Below are positions 11,389 to 20,444 of a stretch of DNA of 64,000 nucleotides, one piece after another (position 1 is the first letter of the stretch; every line of letters begins with the position of its first letter). This DNA comes from Arthrobacter sp. UM1 (lineage in GTDB: Bacteria > Actinomycetota > Actinomycetes > Actinomycetales > Micrococcaceae). The DNA lies in NCBI RefSeq assembly GCF_020483305.1, contig NZ_JACWAB010000003.1, forward strand, positions 124,001 to 188,000, in the 5' to 3' direction. Under the pieces are notes generated by a model. That model had not been told where the DNA came from. It saw only the letters and a list, made by a program, of their open reading frames with translations, and ran no database searches. Position numbers and translations under genes: made by a program.

Positions 11389-12077
11389 TTCTCACGCCCG
11401 AAGCCCTTTCGTCCCTGGAGGGGCGCCTCATCGTGTCCGCCCAGGCCTATCCCGGAGAGCCGATGCGCGACCCTCGCACCATGGCCCAGGTGGCCGCTTC
11501 AGCGGTGCGGGGCGGGGCGGCGGCCGTTCGCGTTCAGGGCCTGGCGGACATCCAAGCGGCCCGTTCGGCTGTGGACGTGCCCGTCATCGGCCTCTTCAAA
11601 GACGGCGCCTCGGGCGTGTTCATCACGCCGACCGCGCACCACGCCATCGCCGTCGCACAGGCCGGGGCGCACGTGGTCGCACTCGACGGCACACGCCGGC
11701 CCCGCCCGGACGGCCGCACGCTGACAGAGACGGTCCGGCTGCTCCGCTCGGCCACGGGCGCCTCCGTCATGGCGGACTGCGGATCGCTCGCGGACGCTGA
11801 GGCGGCCGCGGAGGCGGGAGTCGATCTCATCGGCACGACCCTCGCGGGATACACGGGCGAGCGTGCACGCACGGTCGGGCCGGATCTCGAGCTCATCGCA
11901 GACATTTCCGCCGCTGGACTGGGCCTGCCGCTCATTGCAGAAGGACGGGTCCACACCCCGGCCCAGGCTCAGGCGGCGAGGGCCGCGGGGGCGTTCGCCG
12001 TCGTCGTCGGGACCGCCATCACGCACCCGGCCACGATCACGGGGTGGTTCGCGGAGGCGCTCACGACGACGGACTGA
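11385..12077 (+). CDS. nanE: N-acetylmannosamine-6-phosphate 2-epimerase
   Basis: NanE converts ManNAc-6-P to GlcNAc-6-P, feeding NagA and NagB. The 230-residue TIM barrel has RLIVSAQAYPGEPMRD near the N-terminus, the GLFKDG segment, GTTLAGYTGE and LIAEGRVHTP. The GTG start overlaps the nanK stop (GTGA). Its 3' end overlaps that of the convergent ltrA-family gene by 17 bp, so no terminator can separate them there. Confidence 0.92.
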   Translation: MILTPEALSSLEGRLIVSAQAYPGEPMRDPRTMAQVAASAVRGGAAAVRVQGLADIQAARSAVDVPVIGLFKDGASGVFITPTAHHAIAVAQAGAHVVALDGTRRPRPDGRTLTETVRLLRSATGASVMADCGSLADAEAAAEAGVDLIGTTLAGYTGERARTVGPDLELIADISAAGLGLPLIAEGRVHTPAQAQAARAAGAFAVVVGTAITHPATITGWFAEALTTTD

Positions 12078-13284
12078 CTCCTCGCTCCGGCGTCGGCGGG
12101 CACGCCACCAGGACGACGACGATCACCACGAGGACGGCAGCCGTGACGACCATGGGGAAGCTGACGAGCGGTTCCGCCAGGATGCAAAGCGCGCCTGCGG
12201 GCACCGCAATGTTGACGGCCCGTGGAGCGTGGTCGCGCATGGCCACCCACCAGACGCCGAGCAGGAAGACGGCCACGGGCAGGCTCATCGTGTAGGAGAC
12301 CAGAAGATGGTTGAGGTGGGCCCCGTGCGCGATGGAGTCGATCTGCACTTCCACCCCGGCTGAGAAGGCTCCCGCGGCGGCAAAGATCGCATAGTGCGCG
12401 TAGCCGTAGCGCAGGGAGCGGGCGAAAGTCGAGATCGAGCGGTGGTGCGGCGCCCAGAAGTAGATCCACCACAGCGACGCCGTCACCACCAGGGTCAACG
12501 CGGCGATGCCGAGCAGGGGCAGCAGCTCCACGTCGCTGCTGAGCGCCTCGATGACCGCGTTCGAGGAGGCGAGGAGGCTCTCGCCGAGGAGGATCAGCGT
12601 GAACAGGCCATAGCGCTCTGTGATGTGGTGCGGGTGCCACGGCGTGCCTCCCACGTTCTCCGCGATCACGGGCACCGCGAGCTCCATCAAGGCGAAGAGG
12701 ACGAACAGCGGGACGAGGATCCCGTGCGGAAGGAACAGCCACACGACCCACAGCACCTGGACGACCGCGATGCCTCCCGCATAGAAGAGCGCAGCCCGGC
12801 GGGAGCGTCCCGGAGCTCTTGCGGCCCGCAGCCATTGGAGGACCATGGCCACGCGCATGATGATGTAGCCCGCCACCACAATCCGGAAGTCCTCGTGCTC
12901 GAAGGCGGGCGACGTGCCGGCCGCAAGCGTGAGCACGCCGGCCATCTGGAGGATCGTGACCACGCGGTAGAGCCAGTCATCGGTGTCGAACGACGTGGCG
13001 AACCACGTGAAGTTCATCCAGGCCCACCAGACGCCGAAGAAGACGAGCACGTAGGACTGGATCCCGTGGGCCGTGTGGCCTTCGACGAGAGCATGGTGGA
13101 GGCTCGACGCCGCGGCGCTCACCGCGACGACGAAGACGAGGTCGAAGAACAGCTCGAGAGAGCTCGCCACCCTCCCCCGCTCCTGCGGATCTCGGGGGCG
13201 CATGACAGTGAGGCCCAGCCGGGGCGTCCGGCGGGAAGCAGGCCTGGTGCGGGCGCAGGACGCGCCGGCGGAAGGAGTGTGCAT
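12061..13284 (-). CDS. LtrA-family (low temperature requirement A) membrane protein
   Basis: A 407-residue membrane protein with about ten to twelve predicted helices and the family landmarks LELFFDLVFV near residue 43 and HHITERYGLFTLILLGES in the middle. LtrA proteins are widespread in actinobacteria but their function is not established; the name comes from a Listeria cold-growth mutant. ATG at 13284 is the longest start and M28 (13203) is an alternative just ahead of the conserved core. It is convergent with nanE (17-bp stop overlap), so the two could regulate each other by antisense transcription. Confidence 0.88.
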   Translation of the reverse strand: MHTPSAGASCARTRPASRRTPRLGLTVMRPRDPQERGRVASSLELFFDLVFVVAVSAAASSLHHALVEGHTAHGIQSYVLVFFGVWWAWMNFTWFATSFDTDDWLYRVVTILQMAGVLTLAAGTSPAFEHEDFRIVVAGYIIMRVAMVLQWLRAARAPGRSRRAALFYAGGIAVVQVLWVVWLFLPHGILVPLFVLFALMELAVPVIAENVGGTPWHPHHITERYGLFTLILLGESLLASSNAVIEALSSDVELLPLLGIAALTLVVTASLWWIYFWAPHHRSISTFARSLRYGYAHYAIFAAAGAFSAGVEVQIDSIAHGAHLNHLLVSYTMSLPVAVFLLGVWWVAMRDHAPRAVNIAVPAGALCILAEPLVSFPMVVTAAVLVVIVVVLVACPPTPERGVSPSS

Positions 13285-13374
13285 GGGGGCTCTTTCGGGA
13301 AACGAGCGGGGATCTGAAGCATCCTATCCGCGAGCTCTCTCCGCAGCCGAGCGCGAGAGCGCAGGAGACGCAAC

Positions 13375-13404
13375 GAGGGCCACCCGCCGAAGCGGATGGC
13401 CCTC
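13375..13404. terminator. Terminator after rpsI
   Basis: A 13-bp stem (13375-13387 with 13392-13404, one mismatch) closes on a CGAA loop, 43 bp past the rpsI stop. It ends the rplM-rpsI unit on the minus strand. Confidence 0.75.
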
Positions 13405-13447
13405 GAGACAGCCGGGCCGGCACAGGCCGACCGGCGTGGAAGCGTGT

Positions 13448-13945
13448 TTAGCGCTTCGAGTACTGCGGCGCCTTGCGGGCCTTCTTGAGGCCGGCCTTCT
13501 TGCGCTCGATGACGCGAGCGTCACGCGTCAGGTAGCCGGCCTTCTTGAGGGCCGGGCGGTTGTTCTCGCGGTCGACCTCGTTGAGGGCGCGCGCGATGCC
13601 GAGACGGAGCGCACCGGCCTGGCCGGAGGGGCCGCCGCCGTCGATGCGGGCGACGACGTCGTACGCGCCCTCAAGCTCAAGGAGCTTGAACGGCTCGTTG
13701 ACGTCCTGCTGGTGCAGCTTGTTCGGGAAGTAGTCCGCGAGCTCGCGGCCGTTGATGCTCCAGGTGCCGGTGCCCGGGATGATGCGGACGCGGGCGATGG
13801 CCTCCTTGCGGCGGCCGACGGCCTGGCCCGAGACCGTGAGCTCGCCGCGCACGCGCTGGACGGCGCCGGCGGTCTGCTCCGGGGACTCGGAGGTGTAGCT
13901 GGTCATCTGCTCTTCGGACACGAGCTCTTCAGTGTTCTGAGCCAC
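13448..13945 (-). CDS. rpsI: 30S ribosomal protein S9
   Basis: S9 of the small subunit head, whose C-terminal tail reaches the P-site tRNA. The 165-residue protein has an acidic, poorly conserved N-terminal extension of about 40 residues, then the family core beginning [12 protein letters not shown] and the basic ending RKAPQYSKR. Start is GTG behind GAGGAG. It follows rplM by 42 bp, the usual pair. Confidence 0.98.
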   Translation of the reverse strand: MAQNTEELVSEEQMTSYTSESPEQTAGAVQRVRGELTVSGQAVGRRKEAIARVRIIPGTGTWSINGRELADYFPNKLHQQDVNEPFKLLELEGAYDVVARIDGGGPSGQAGALRLGIARALNEVDRENNRPALKKAGYLTRDARVIERKKAGLKKARKAPQYSKR

Positions 13946-13987
13946 GTTGGTCTCCTCAGTTCGTGGAAAAGTGTTCGGTGGCCAGGA

Positions 13988-14431
13988 CTACTGGGCGACC
14001 TGGTTGATCTCGAAGGCCTTGGGCTGCTGCGCCGAGTGCGGGTGCGACGGGCCAGCGTAGACCTTGAGCTTGGACATGTAGACGTCGTTGAGCTTGTTCT
14101 TCGGGAGCATGCCGCGGATCGCCTTCTCGACGGCGCGGGTCGGGTGCTTCGCGAGGAGCTCGGCGTAGTTCATCGACGAGAGGCCGCCCGGGTAGCCCGA
14201 GTGGCGGTAGGCGCGCTTCTGCTCGAGCTTGGCGCCGGTGAGGGCGACCTTGTCGGCGTTGATGATGATGACGAAGTCGCCCATGTCCTGGTGCGGAGCG
14301 AAGGTCGGCTTGTGCTTTCCGCGCAGCAGTGTTGCGGTCTGGCTGGCAAGACGACCGAGGACGACGTCAGTGGCGTCGATGACGTGCCACTGGCGATCTG
14401 CATCGCCGGGCTTCGGAGTGTACGTACGCAC
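13988..14431 (-). CDS. rplM: 50S ribosomal protein L13
   Basis: L13, an early assembly protein of the large subunit. The 147 residues include [16 protein letters not shown] and GMLPKN, diagnostic of the family. Start is GTG. It heads the rplM-rpsI operon, with a leader of roughly 215 nt from the promoter at 14653-14682. Confidence 0.98.
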   Translation of the reverse strand: MRTYTPKPGDADRQWHVIDATDVVLGRLASQTATLLRGKHKPTFAPHQDMGDFVIIINADKVALTGAKLEQKRAYRHSGYPGGLSSMNYAELLAKHPTRAVEKAIRGMLPKNKLNDVYMSKLKVYAGPSHPHSAQQPKAFEINQVAQ

Positions 14432-14652
14432 AGTTTCTGCCTTTACGTTGTTGTTCTCGGTGGCCGAGGGTTCGTGAGGTAACCGTTGGCTAAGATCTCT
14501 TCGATCAGTGCGTGGGGCGTTGACGATCCAGGTGAGGACTGGAGGGCCGCCGCTCCCTGGCTACCGGCACCGATCCGCACCGGCTACGCGACCCTGCAAC
14601 TGGGCCACCGGGCGGAGGTTCTGCCGAAACAGGACACGCACAACGACTCTCC

Positions 14653-14682
14653 ATGATACCTCAGAACCCGCTCAAGGCCCAA
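14653..14682 (-). promoter_or_regulatory. rplM promoter
   Basis: On the minus strand TTGGGC (14677-14682) and TATCAT (14653-14658) are 18 nt apart. The gap 14432-14737 holds this promoter and an unassigned leader of about 215 nt, long enough for an L13-type control structure, though I cannot fold one with confidence. Confidence 0.45.
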
Positions 14683-14737
14683 GTTGCCGAGACTGGGAGC
14701 CCCGTCCCGTCTCAGGCCCCGCCCGCAGGCCCTACCC

Positions 14738-15763
14738 TCACTCGCGCAGCGCTCGCGTCACGAGGTTCCGCGCCTCGAGCTCTTCGTCCCCGGGATACCC
14801 GATCGAGTCCAGGGTGAGCCCGTGCGGAGGCGCCATCGCCGGCAGGCGCCCCGTCCTGCGGCCGTCGAGCCGCTCGCTCAGGACCTCGGGCTCGTCCCGC
14901 CCCGAGCCGACGCCGACCAGCGCGGCCACGATGTTGCGCACCATGTGGTGGCAGAAGGCGTCGGCCCGCAGCCGGATCTCGATGATGCCGGTGTCCGCGC
15001 GGCGCACGGAGGCCTCGTGGAGCCCGCGGATCGTCGTCGCCCCCTCCCGCGGCTTGCAGAAGGAGAGGAAGTCGTGGAGGCCCGTGAGCCGCTGCGCGGC
15101 GGCGTGCATGACCTCGACGTCGAGCTCCTGGGGCACCCACCACGTCATGCGGCGCGTCAGCGGATCCCATTCGTCGCGAGAGTCCGAGACGCGATAGACG
15201 TAGGTGCGGTCGAGCGCCGAGAAGCGGGCGTCGAACGCCGGCGGGACCGTGCGGACCCGATGGACGACGACGGCGCCCCTCAGCGAGCCGAGGACCCTGG
15301 CGAGCGTGCCGTCGATCCGGCGCAGTAGCGCCGTCTCGAGGGGAAGCCCCGAGCGGCCGACGACGGCGGCGGCCTCAGCCTCCGTGACGTCCGTGTGGAC
15401 CACCTGCCGCCGGGCGTGCACGCCCGTGTCCGTCCGGCCCGCGACGACGACGCGGACGTCCCTGCGCAGGATCATCGCCAGAGAGTCCTCAAGGCTCGAC
15501 TGGACCGTGCGCAGGCCCGGCTGGGAGGCCCACCCGTGGAAGTCCGTCCCGTCATAGCCGAGCGTCAGCGCCAGGCGGAGGCGAGGCTCGGCCTCCCCTC
15601 CCCCGGTGGCGGGAGCCGAGCCCGACGCGGGGCTCGGAGCCGGCCCTGCGGCCGGCTCGAAGGACCCCGGCTTGCGCGGGGGCGATCCGGTCCCGGACAC
15701 GGCGAGGGACGCCGCCCGACCCTCAGGGTCTGGACGGCGTCCCTCGTGCGGTGCTGCGTTCAC
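14738..15763 (-). CDS. truA: tRNA pseudouridine(38-40) synthase TruA
   Basis: TruA isomerises uridines 38-40 of the anticodon stem. The catalytic Asp lies in AGRTDTGVHA, with LGYDGTDFHGW upstream and FCHHMVRNIV downstream. Length from the GTG at 15763 is 341 residues, but the first 60 are Pro/Gly/Ala-rich and unlike the family. A strong hairpin (15703-15746) lies inside this extension, so a shorter form from GTG at 15700 is plausible. Neither start has a good ribosome site. It follows rplQ by 24 bp and is the last gene of the alpha operon. Confidence 0.9.
   Translation of the reverse strand: MNAAPHEGRRPDPEGRAASLAVSGTGSPPRKPGSFEPAAGPAPSPASGSAPATGGGEAEPRLRLALTLGYDGTDFHGWASQPGLRTVQSSLEDSLAMILRRDVRVVVAGRTDTGVHARRQVVHTDVTEAEAAAVVGRSGLPLETALLRRIDGTLARVLGSLRGAVVVHRVRTVPPAFDARFSALDRTYVYRVSDSRDEWDPLTRRMTWWVPQELDVEVMHAAAQRLTGLHDFLSFCKPREGATTIRGLHEASVRRADTGIIEIRLRADAFCHHMVRNIVAALVGVGSGRDEPEVLSERLDGRRTGRLPAMAPPHGLTLDSIGYPGDEELEARNLVTRALRE
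15703..15746 (-). terminator. Hairpin after rplQ, inside the truA 5' region
   Basis: A perfect 12-bp stem (15703-15714 with 15735-15746) holds an inner GACCC/GGGTC stem. It begins 42 bp after the rplQ stop and would reduce transcription into truA. No T-run follows. Confidence 0.5.
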
Positions 15764-15787
15764 CGGGTCCAGCGGACGAGCGGAGGA

Positions 15788-16255
15788 CTACTCCGACTCG
15801 GTCTCCGCGGCCTCGGCGGCCGGAGCCTTCTCCTCAGCCGGAGCGGCGGCCTTCGTGGCGTTGGACGCCTCGTTGACCACAGCCTGCTTCGGGGAGACCG
15901 GCTCCATGACGAGCTCGATGACGGCCATCGGAGCGTTGTCGCCGTTGCGGTTGCCGATCTTCGTGATGCGGGTGTAGCCGCCCTCGCGCTGGGCCATGGC
16001 CGGCGCGATCTCCTCGAAGAGCTCGCGGACGACGAGCTTGTCCTGGATGGAGCGCAGGACACGACGGCGAGCCGAGAGGTCGCCGCGCTTCGCGAACGTG
16101 ATGAAGCGCTCGGCCACCGGGCGGAGGCGCTTGGCCTTCGTCACCGTGGTGGTGATGCGCTTGTGCTCGAAGAGCTGCGCCGAGAGGTTCGCGAGCATCA
16201 GGCGCTCGTGTGCCGGACCGCCTCCGAGGCGGGGACCCTTAGTGGGCGTAGGCAT
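15788..16255 (-). CDS. rplQ: 50S ribosomal protein L17
   Basis: L17 lines the exit-tunnel face of the large subunit. The core ([51 protein letters not shown]) fills residues 10-110. A 40-residue Ala/Glu-rich tail follows, an actinobacterial habit. It lies 77 bp after rpoA. Confidence 0.98.
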   Translation of the reverse strand: MPTPTKGPRLGGGPAHERLMLANLSAQLFEHKRITTTVTKAKRLRPVAERFITFAKRGDLSARRRVLRSIQDKLVVRELFEEIAPAMAQREGGYTRITKIGNRNGDNAPMAVIELVMEPVSPKQAVVNEASNATKAAAPAEEKAPAAEAAETESE

Positions 16256-16332
16256 GGTGTTTCTCCTTGGTGTACTCCGCAGTGCGCGCTGGCAGCTGGG
16301 AAACGATGAATGGGAACGTCGAGTTCAGCGGC

Positions 16333-17340
16333 TTAGAGCTCGTCGTTGCTGAAGACGGACTCCTCCTCGATCTCCTGCGCACGAGCGGCGAGATCGAAGC
16401 CGGGAGGCGAGTCCTTGAGAGCCAGGCCGAGCTCGACGAGCTTGTCCTTGACCTCGTCGATCGACTTGGCGCCGAAGTTGCGGATGTCCATGAGGTCCGC
16501 CTCGGAGCGGCCGACGAGCTCGCCGACCGTGTGGATCCCCTCGCGCTTGAGGCAGTTGTACGAGCGCACGGAGAGCTCGAGCTCCTCGATCGGCAGCGCC
16601 AGATCGGCCTGCGCCGCCTGGTCCACCGGGCTCGGGCCGATCTCGATGCCCTCGGCGGCCGTGTTCAGCTCGCGGGCGAGGCTGAAGAGCTCGACGAGCG
16701 TGGAGCCAGCGGAGGCGATGGCGTCACGCGGCGAGATGGCCGCCTTGGTCTCGACGTCGACGATGAGCTTGTCGAAGTCCGTCCGCTGCTCGACGCGAGT
16801 GGCCTCGACGCGGAACGTGACCTTGAGGACCGGCGAGTAGATCGAGTCGACCGGGATGCGGCCGATCTCCTGGTCTGCCGACTTGTTCAGAGCCGCCGAG
16901 ACGTAGCCGCGCCCGCGCTCGATGATGAGCTCGAGCTCGAACTTGCCCTTCTCGTTGAGCGTGGCGATGTGGAGATCCGGGTTGTGGATCTCGACTCCGG
17001 CCGGCGGAGCGATGTCCGCGGCGGTCACGACGCCCGGGCCCTGCTTGCGCAGGTAGGCGACGACCGGCTCGTCATGCTCCGACGAGACGGACAGGTTCTT
17101 CACGTTCAGGATGATCTCGGTGACGTCTTCCTTGACACCTTCGACCGTGCTGAACTCGTGGAGAACGCCGTCGATGCGAACGCTCGTGACAGCTGCGCCC
17201 GGGATGGACGAGAGCAGCGTGCGGCGGAGCGAGTTGCCGAGCGTGTAGCCGAAGCCGGGCTCGAGCGGCTCGATGGTGAACCGGGACCGGTTCTCGGAAA
17301 CGACTTCTTCAGTCAGCGTGGGGCGCTGTGCAATGAGCAC
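16333..17340 (-). CDS. rpoA: RNA polymerase subunit alpha
   Basis: Alpha nucleates polymerase assembly (N-terminal domain, about 1-230) and contacts UP elements and activators (C-terminal domain, about 255-320, with [22 protein letters not shown]). The 335-residue protein ends in an acidic tail. I chose the GTG at 17340, giving [11 protein letters not shown], because GGAAG lies just upstream and homologues begin there; the ATG 14 codons upstream is unsupported. Confidence 0.98.
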   Translation of the reverse strand: MLIAQRPTLTEEVVSENRSRFTIEPLEPGFGYTLGNSLRRTLLSSIPGAAVTSVRIDGVLHEFSTVEGVKEDVTEIILNVKNLSVSSEHDEPVVAYLRKQGPGVVTAADIAPPAGVEIHNPDLHIATLNEKGKFELELIIERGRGYVSAALNKSADQEIGRIPVDSIYSPVLKVTFRVEATRVEQRTDFDKLIVDVETKAAISPRDAIASAGSTLVELFSLARELNTAAEGIEIGPSPVDQAAQADLALPIEELELSVRSYNCLKREGIHTVGELVGRSEADLMDIRNFGAKSIDEVKDKLVELGLALKDSPPGFDLAARAQEIEEESVFSNDEL

Positions 17341-17499
17341 GTAGTCTTCCTTTCGGCGTGCGTCCGCTATATGACGCAACACAATGGATGGAAAGGTGTG
17401 ACGGCGACAGACCGTCTGGCAGGCGCATCACCCGCCGGAGCCTCCCTCGCCTGATTCCCAGGCTAGACGAAGTCCGGCGGGCAACACAGACTGAGGAAA

Positions 17500-17901
17500 C
17501 TAGCCGCGGCGGCGCTTCGGCGGACGGCAGCCGTTGTGCGCGCTCGGGGTGACGTCCTGGATCGTGCCGATCTCAAGGCCGGTCGCCTGGAGCGAGCGGA
17601 TGGCCGTCTCGCGACCCGAGCCCGGGCCCTTGACGAACACGTCCACCTTGCGGACGCCGTGGTCCTGCGCCTTCTTGGCGGCGGACTCGGCGGCCATCTG
17701 AGCGGCGTACGGCGTGGACTTGCGGGAGCCCTTGAAGCCGACCTCGCCCGAGGAGGACGACGAGATGACGGCGCCCGTGGTGTCGGTGATGGAAACGATG
17801 GTGTTGTTGAAGGTGCTCTTGATGTGCGCCTGGCCCATCGAGATGTTCTTCTTGTCCTTGCGACGCGGCTTGCGGACAGCTGCGCGTGTCTTCGGGGGCA
17901 T
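17500..17901 (-). CDS. rpsK: 30S ribosomal protein S11
   Basis: S11 of the platform. The 133 residues include [30 protein letters not shown] and the basic ending [11 protein letters not shown]. It sits between rpsM and rpoA as usual; 159 bp separate it from rpoA. Confidence 0.98.
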   Translation of the reverse strand: MPPKTRAAVRKPRRKDKKNISMGQAHIKSTFNNTIVSITDTTGAVISSSSSGEVGFKGSRKSTPYAAQMAAESAAKKAQDHGVRKVDVFVKGPGSGRETAIRSLQATGLEIGTIQDVTPSAHNGCRPPKRRRG

Positions 17902-17996
17902 TTCTCTCCTACGGAATTGTGATCTGTGGTCCGACGGCGGATGATCCGCGCTGCGGTGCCGGGGCCCTCAGGCCCAGCGGGCTCCGTCAGCGGTGA

Positions 17997-18374
17997 TCAG
18001 CGACCGGCCTTCTTCTTGCCTGCGACCGTGCGCTTCGGGCCCTTGCGGGTGCGAGCGTTGGTCTTGGTGCGCTGTCCGCGGACCGGGAGGCCGCGGCGGT
18101 GGCGGAGGCCCTCGTAGGAGCCGATCTCGACCTTGCGGCGGATATCGGCGGCAACCTCGCGGCGGAGGTCGCCCTCGACCTTGAAGTTGCCCTCAATGTA
18201 GTCACGCAGCTGCACGAGCTGATCGTCGGTCAGATCCTTGACGCGGATGTCCGGGGAGATGCCCGTCTCCGCGATGGTCTGCTCTGCACGGGTCTTGCCC
18301 ACGCCGTAGATGTAAGTGAGCGCGATGACGACCCGCTTTTCGCGCGGGATGTCTACGCCAGCCAGACGTGCCAT
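17997..18374 (-). CDS. rpsM: 30S ribosomal protein S13
   Basis: S13 of the subunit head, forming bridges to the large subunit. The 125 residues begin [21 protein letters not shown] and hold the helix-two-turn-helix YGVGKTRA and [26 protein letters not shown] ribosome site precedes the ATG. Confidence 0.98.
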   Translation of the reverse strand: MARLAGVDIPREKRVVIALTYIYGVGKTRAEQTIAETGISPDIRVKDLTDDQLVQLRDYIEGNFKVEGDLRREVAADIRRKVEIGSYEGLRHRRGLPVRGQRTKTNARTRKGPKRTVAGKKKAGR

Positions 18375-18584
18375 AGTGGCAGTCCTCCTTGGTTCTCATA
18401 CGGAGGTGTGAAGCAAGACACCTGCACCCGAGGGGCAGCCCCGGCCTCCGTGCCGGGGGTGTGCACTGACGCGTCCCAGTGCTGTCTTGCCGGATTCAGT
18501 TGCTACGCGTGAACGGGCTGGCCTCGGTTCCGAGACCGGCCGCCCTGGTGCGCAATCCGACGACGCCGCGCGGCGCCGCAGGGA
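18375..18584. other. rpsM-infA spacer without rpmJ
   Basis: This 210-bp gap is where rpmJ (L36, about 37 codons) normally sits in actinobacteria. I read both strands and find no reading frame with the C-x2-C and CxxxRHKQRQG pattern of L36. A 7-bp hairpin (18439-18458) is the only visible structure. Confidence 0.75.
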
Positions 18585-18806
18585 TCACTTGTAGCGGTAG
18601 ACGATACGTCCTCGGTTGAGGTCGTACGGGCTGAGCTCGACGACAACCCGGTCCTCCGGGAGGATGCGGATGTAGTGCTGCCGCATCTTGCCCGAGATGT
18701 GCGCGAGCACGATGTGACCGTTGCTCAGCTCAACGCGGAACATCGCGTTGGGAAGGGCTTCGGTCACCGTGCCCTCGGTCTCGATGACACCGTCTTTCTT
18801 GGCCAT
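18585..18806 (-). CDS. infA: Translation initiation factor IF-1
   Basis: IF-1 blocks the ribosomal A site during initiation. The 73-residue OB-fold protein runs from [12 protein letters not shown] to RGRIVYRYK, with [18 protein letters not shown] in the middle, full family length. It has its own promoter at 18948-18976 and stands 222 bp from map. Confidence 0.98.
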   Translation of the reverse strand: MAKKDGVIETEGTVTEALPNAMFRVELSNGHIVLAHISGKMRQHYIRILPEDRVVVELSPYDLNRGRIVYRYK

Positions 18807-18947
18807 GTCCTCCGCTAACGTTTGGGGTGACGGCGGGACGTCCCGCCTGTCTCTGCGCCGCACGAAGCGGCTCTGGAGCGGGTGGTGGACGCACCCGGGC
18901 CGCCAACGCACGACAAGCACCGGATGTTGCCAAACACCCAGCGTTCC

Positions 18948-18976
18948 ACTATATCCGAACCGACGCTGACTTTCCA
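18948..18976 (-). promoter_or_regulatory. infA promoter
   Basis: On the minus strand TGGAAA (18971-18976) and TATAGT (18948-18953) are separated by 17 nt, a good sigma-A match. It gives infA a leader of about 135 nt and lies between map and infA. Confidence 0.6.
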
Positions 18977-19028
18977 CACGCCCCAGCCGACGGACGTCCT
19001 CGTGACAGAGGGGGCTCTGACGGGCGGC

Positions 19029-19859
19029 TCAGCCCTCGGCCAGCGGAACGGGCGTCACGCCGTAGCGGGCAAGCCGCTCCGCGCCGCCGTCGTGCGCGGT
19101 GAGCACCCAGATGCCCCCGGCGTGGACGGCCACCGTGTGCTCCCACTGGCTTGCACGGCTGCCGTCGACGGTGACGACCGTCCAGTCGTCCTCGAGCGTG
19201 GCCGTCTCGATGTCCCCCCGGACGAGCATCGGCTCGATGGCCAGGCACATGCCGGGCTTGAGGCGCGGGCCGCGATGGCCGGTGCGGTAGTTGAGGACGT
19301 CCGGGGCCTGGTGCATCTCCGAGCCGATGCCGTGCCCCACGTAGTCCTCGAGGATGCCGAGGGGCTCGCCGTCCTGCGCGGAGACGAAGTCGTCGACAGC
19401 GTTCCCGATGTCACCGACGTGGCGGCCCTTCGCCGCAGCGGCGATGCCGGCCCACATGGCCTCCTCGGTCACGTCCGAAAGGCGCTGGTCGGCCGGATCC
19501 GCCGACCCGACGAGCACGGTCCGCGCCGAGTCCGAGTGCCAGGAGTCCACCACGGCTCCGCCGTCGATCTTGAGGACGTCCCCGTCCTTGAGCTCCCTCT
19601 CCCCCGGGATCCCGTGGACGACCTCCTCGTTGACCGAAGCGCAGATCGTCGCAGGAAATCCGTGGTACCCGAGGAAGTTGCTCGTGGCGCCACGGCGCTC
19701 CAGCACCGAGCGGAAGACCCGGTCCAGGTCAGCGGTGGTGACGCCGGGACGCGCGGCCGCGACCGTCTCGTCCAGCGCCTCGGCGAGCACAAGGCCCGCG
19801 CGGCGCATGACCCGGATCTGGTCCTCGCTCTTGTACTCGATCTTCGGCTGGCCGAACAT
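19029..19859 (-). CDS. map: Type I methionine aminopeptidase
   Basis: Removes the initiator methionine from nascent proteins. The 276 residues hold all five metal ligands of the family, in IDGGAVVDSWHSDSART (two Asp), GHGIG (His), AIEPML (Glu) and QWEHTVAV (Glu). The gene starts 3 bp after adk and belongs to the secY-adk-map unit. Confidence 0.97.
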   Translation of the reverse strand: MFGQPKIEYKSEDQIRVMRRAGLVLAEALDETVAAARPGVTTADLDRVFRSVLERRGATSNFLGYHGFPATICASVNEEVVHGIPGERELKDGDVLKIDGGAVVDSWHSDSARTVLVGSADPADQRLSDVTEEAMWAGIAAAAKGRHVGDIGNAVDDFVSAQDGEPLGILEDYVGHGIGSEMHQAPDVLNYRTGHRGPRLKPGMCLAIEPMLVRGDIETATLEDDWTVVTVDGSRASQWEHTVAVHAGGIWVLTAHDGGAERLARYGVTPVPLAEG

Positions 19860-19862
19860 CGT

Positions 19863-20444
19863 CTACTTCCGGCCGCCCTTGCCCTTGAGGGCCTCGAGAA
19901 TGCGCTCGGTGACCTCGGAGATCTCGCCGAGGCCGTCCACGCGCACCAGGAGGCCCCGCTCCGCGTAGACGTCCACGAGTGGCTGCGTCTCCTTCTCGTA
20001 CAGGGACAGACGGTGCTCGATGACCTCGGCGGTGTCGTCGGCACGCCCCTCCTGCTCGGCGCGGCCCAGGAGGCGCTTCACCAGCTCCTCGTTGTCCGCG
20101 GTGAGCTGGAGGACCACGTCGAGCTGCTTGCCCGCCCGCTCGAGAATGCCGTCGAGCGCCTCGACCTGGCCCTTGGTGCGCGGGTAGCCGTCAAGCAGGA
20201 AGCCGTCTGCCACGTCCTCCTGGTTGAGGCGGTCCTCCACCATGCGGTTCGTCACCGAGTCCGGCACGAAGTCTCCGGCGTCGATGTACTTCTTCGCCTC
20301 GACGCCGAGCGGCGTGCCCTCCTTGACGTTGAAGCGGAAGATGTCTCCCGTGGAGATCGCCTCGATGCCGAGCGACTCGGTGATCCGGGACGCCTGCGTC
20401 CCCTTGCCCGAGCCGGGAGGACCAATGATGAGCATGCGTGTCAT
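19863..20444 (-). CDS. adk: Adenylate kinase
   Basis: Equilibrates ATP + AMP with two ADP. The 193-residue protein is of the short actinobacterial type with no zinc LID. The P-loop GPPGSGKGTQ lies at residues 7-16, followed by STGDIFR and FLLDGYPRT. The ATG at 20444 overlaps the secY stop by 4 bp (ATGA), which fixes the start. Confidence 0.97.
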   Translation of the reverse strand: MTRMLIIGPPGSGKGTQASRITESLGIEAISTGDIFRFNVKEGTPLGVEAKKYIDAGDFVPDSVTNRMVEDRLNQEDVADGFLLDGYPRTKGQVEALDGILERAGKQLDVVLQLTADNEELVKRLLGRAEQEGRADDTAEVIEHRLSLYEKETQPLVDVYAERGLLVRVDGLGEISEVTERILEALKGKGGRK

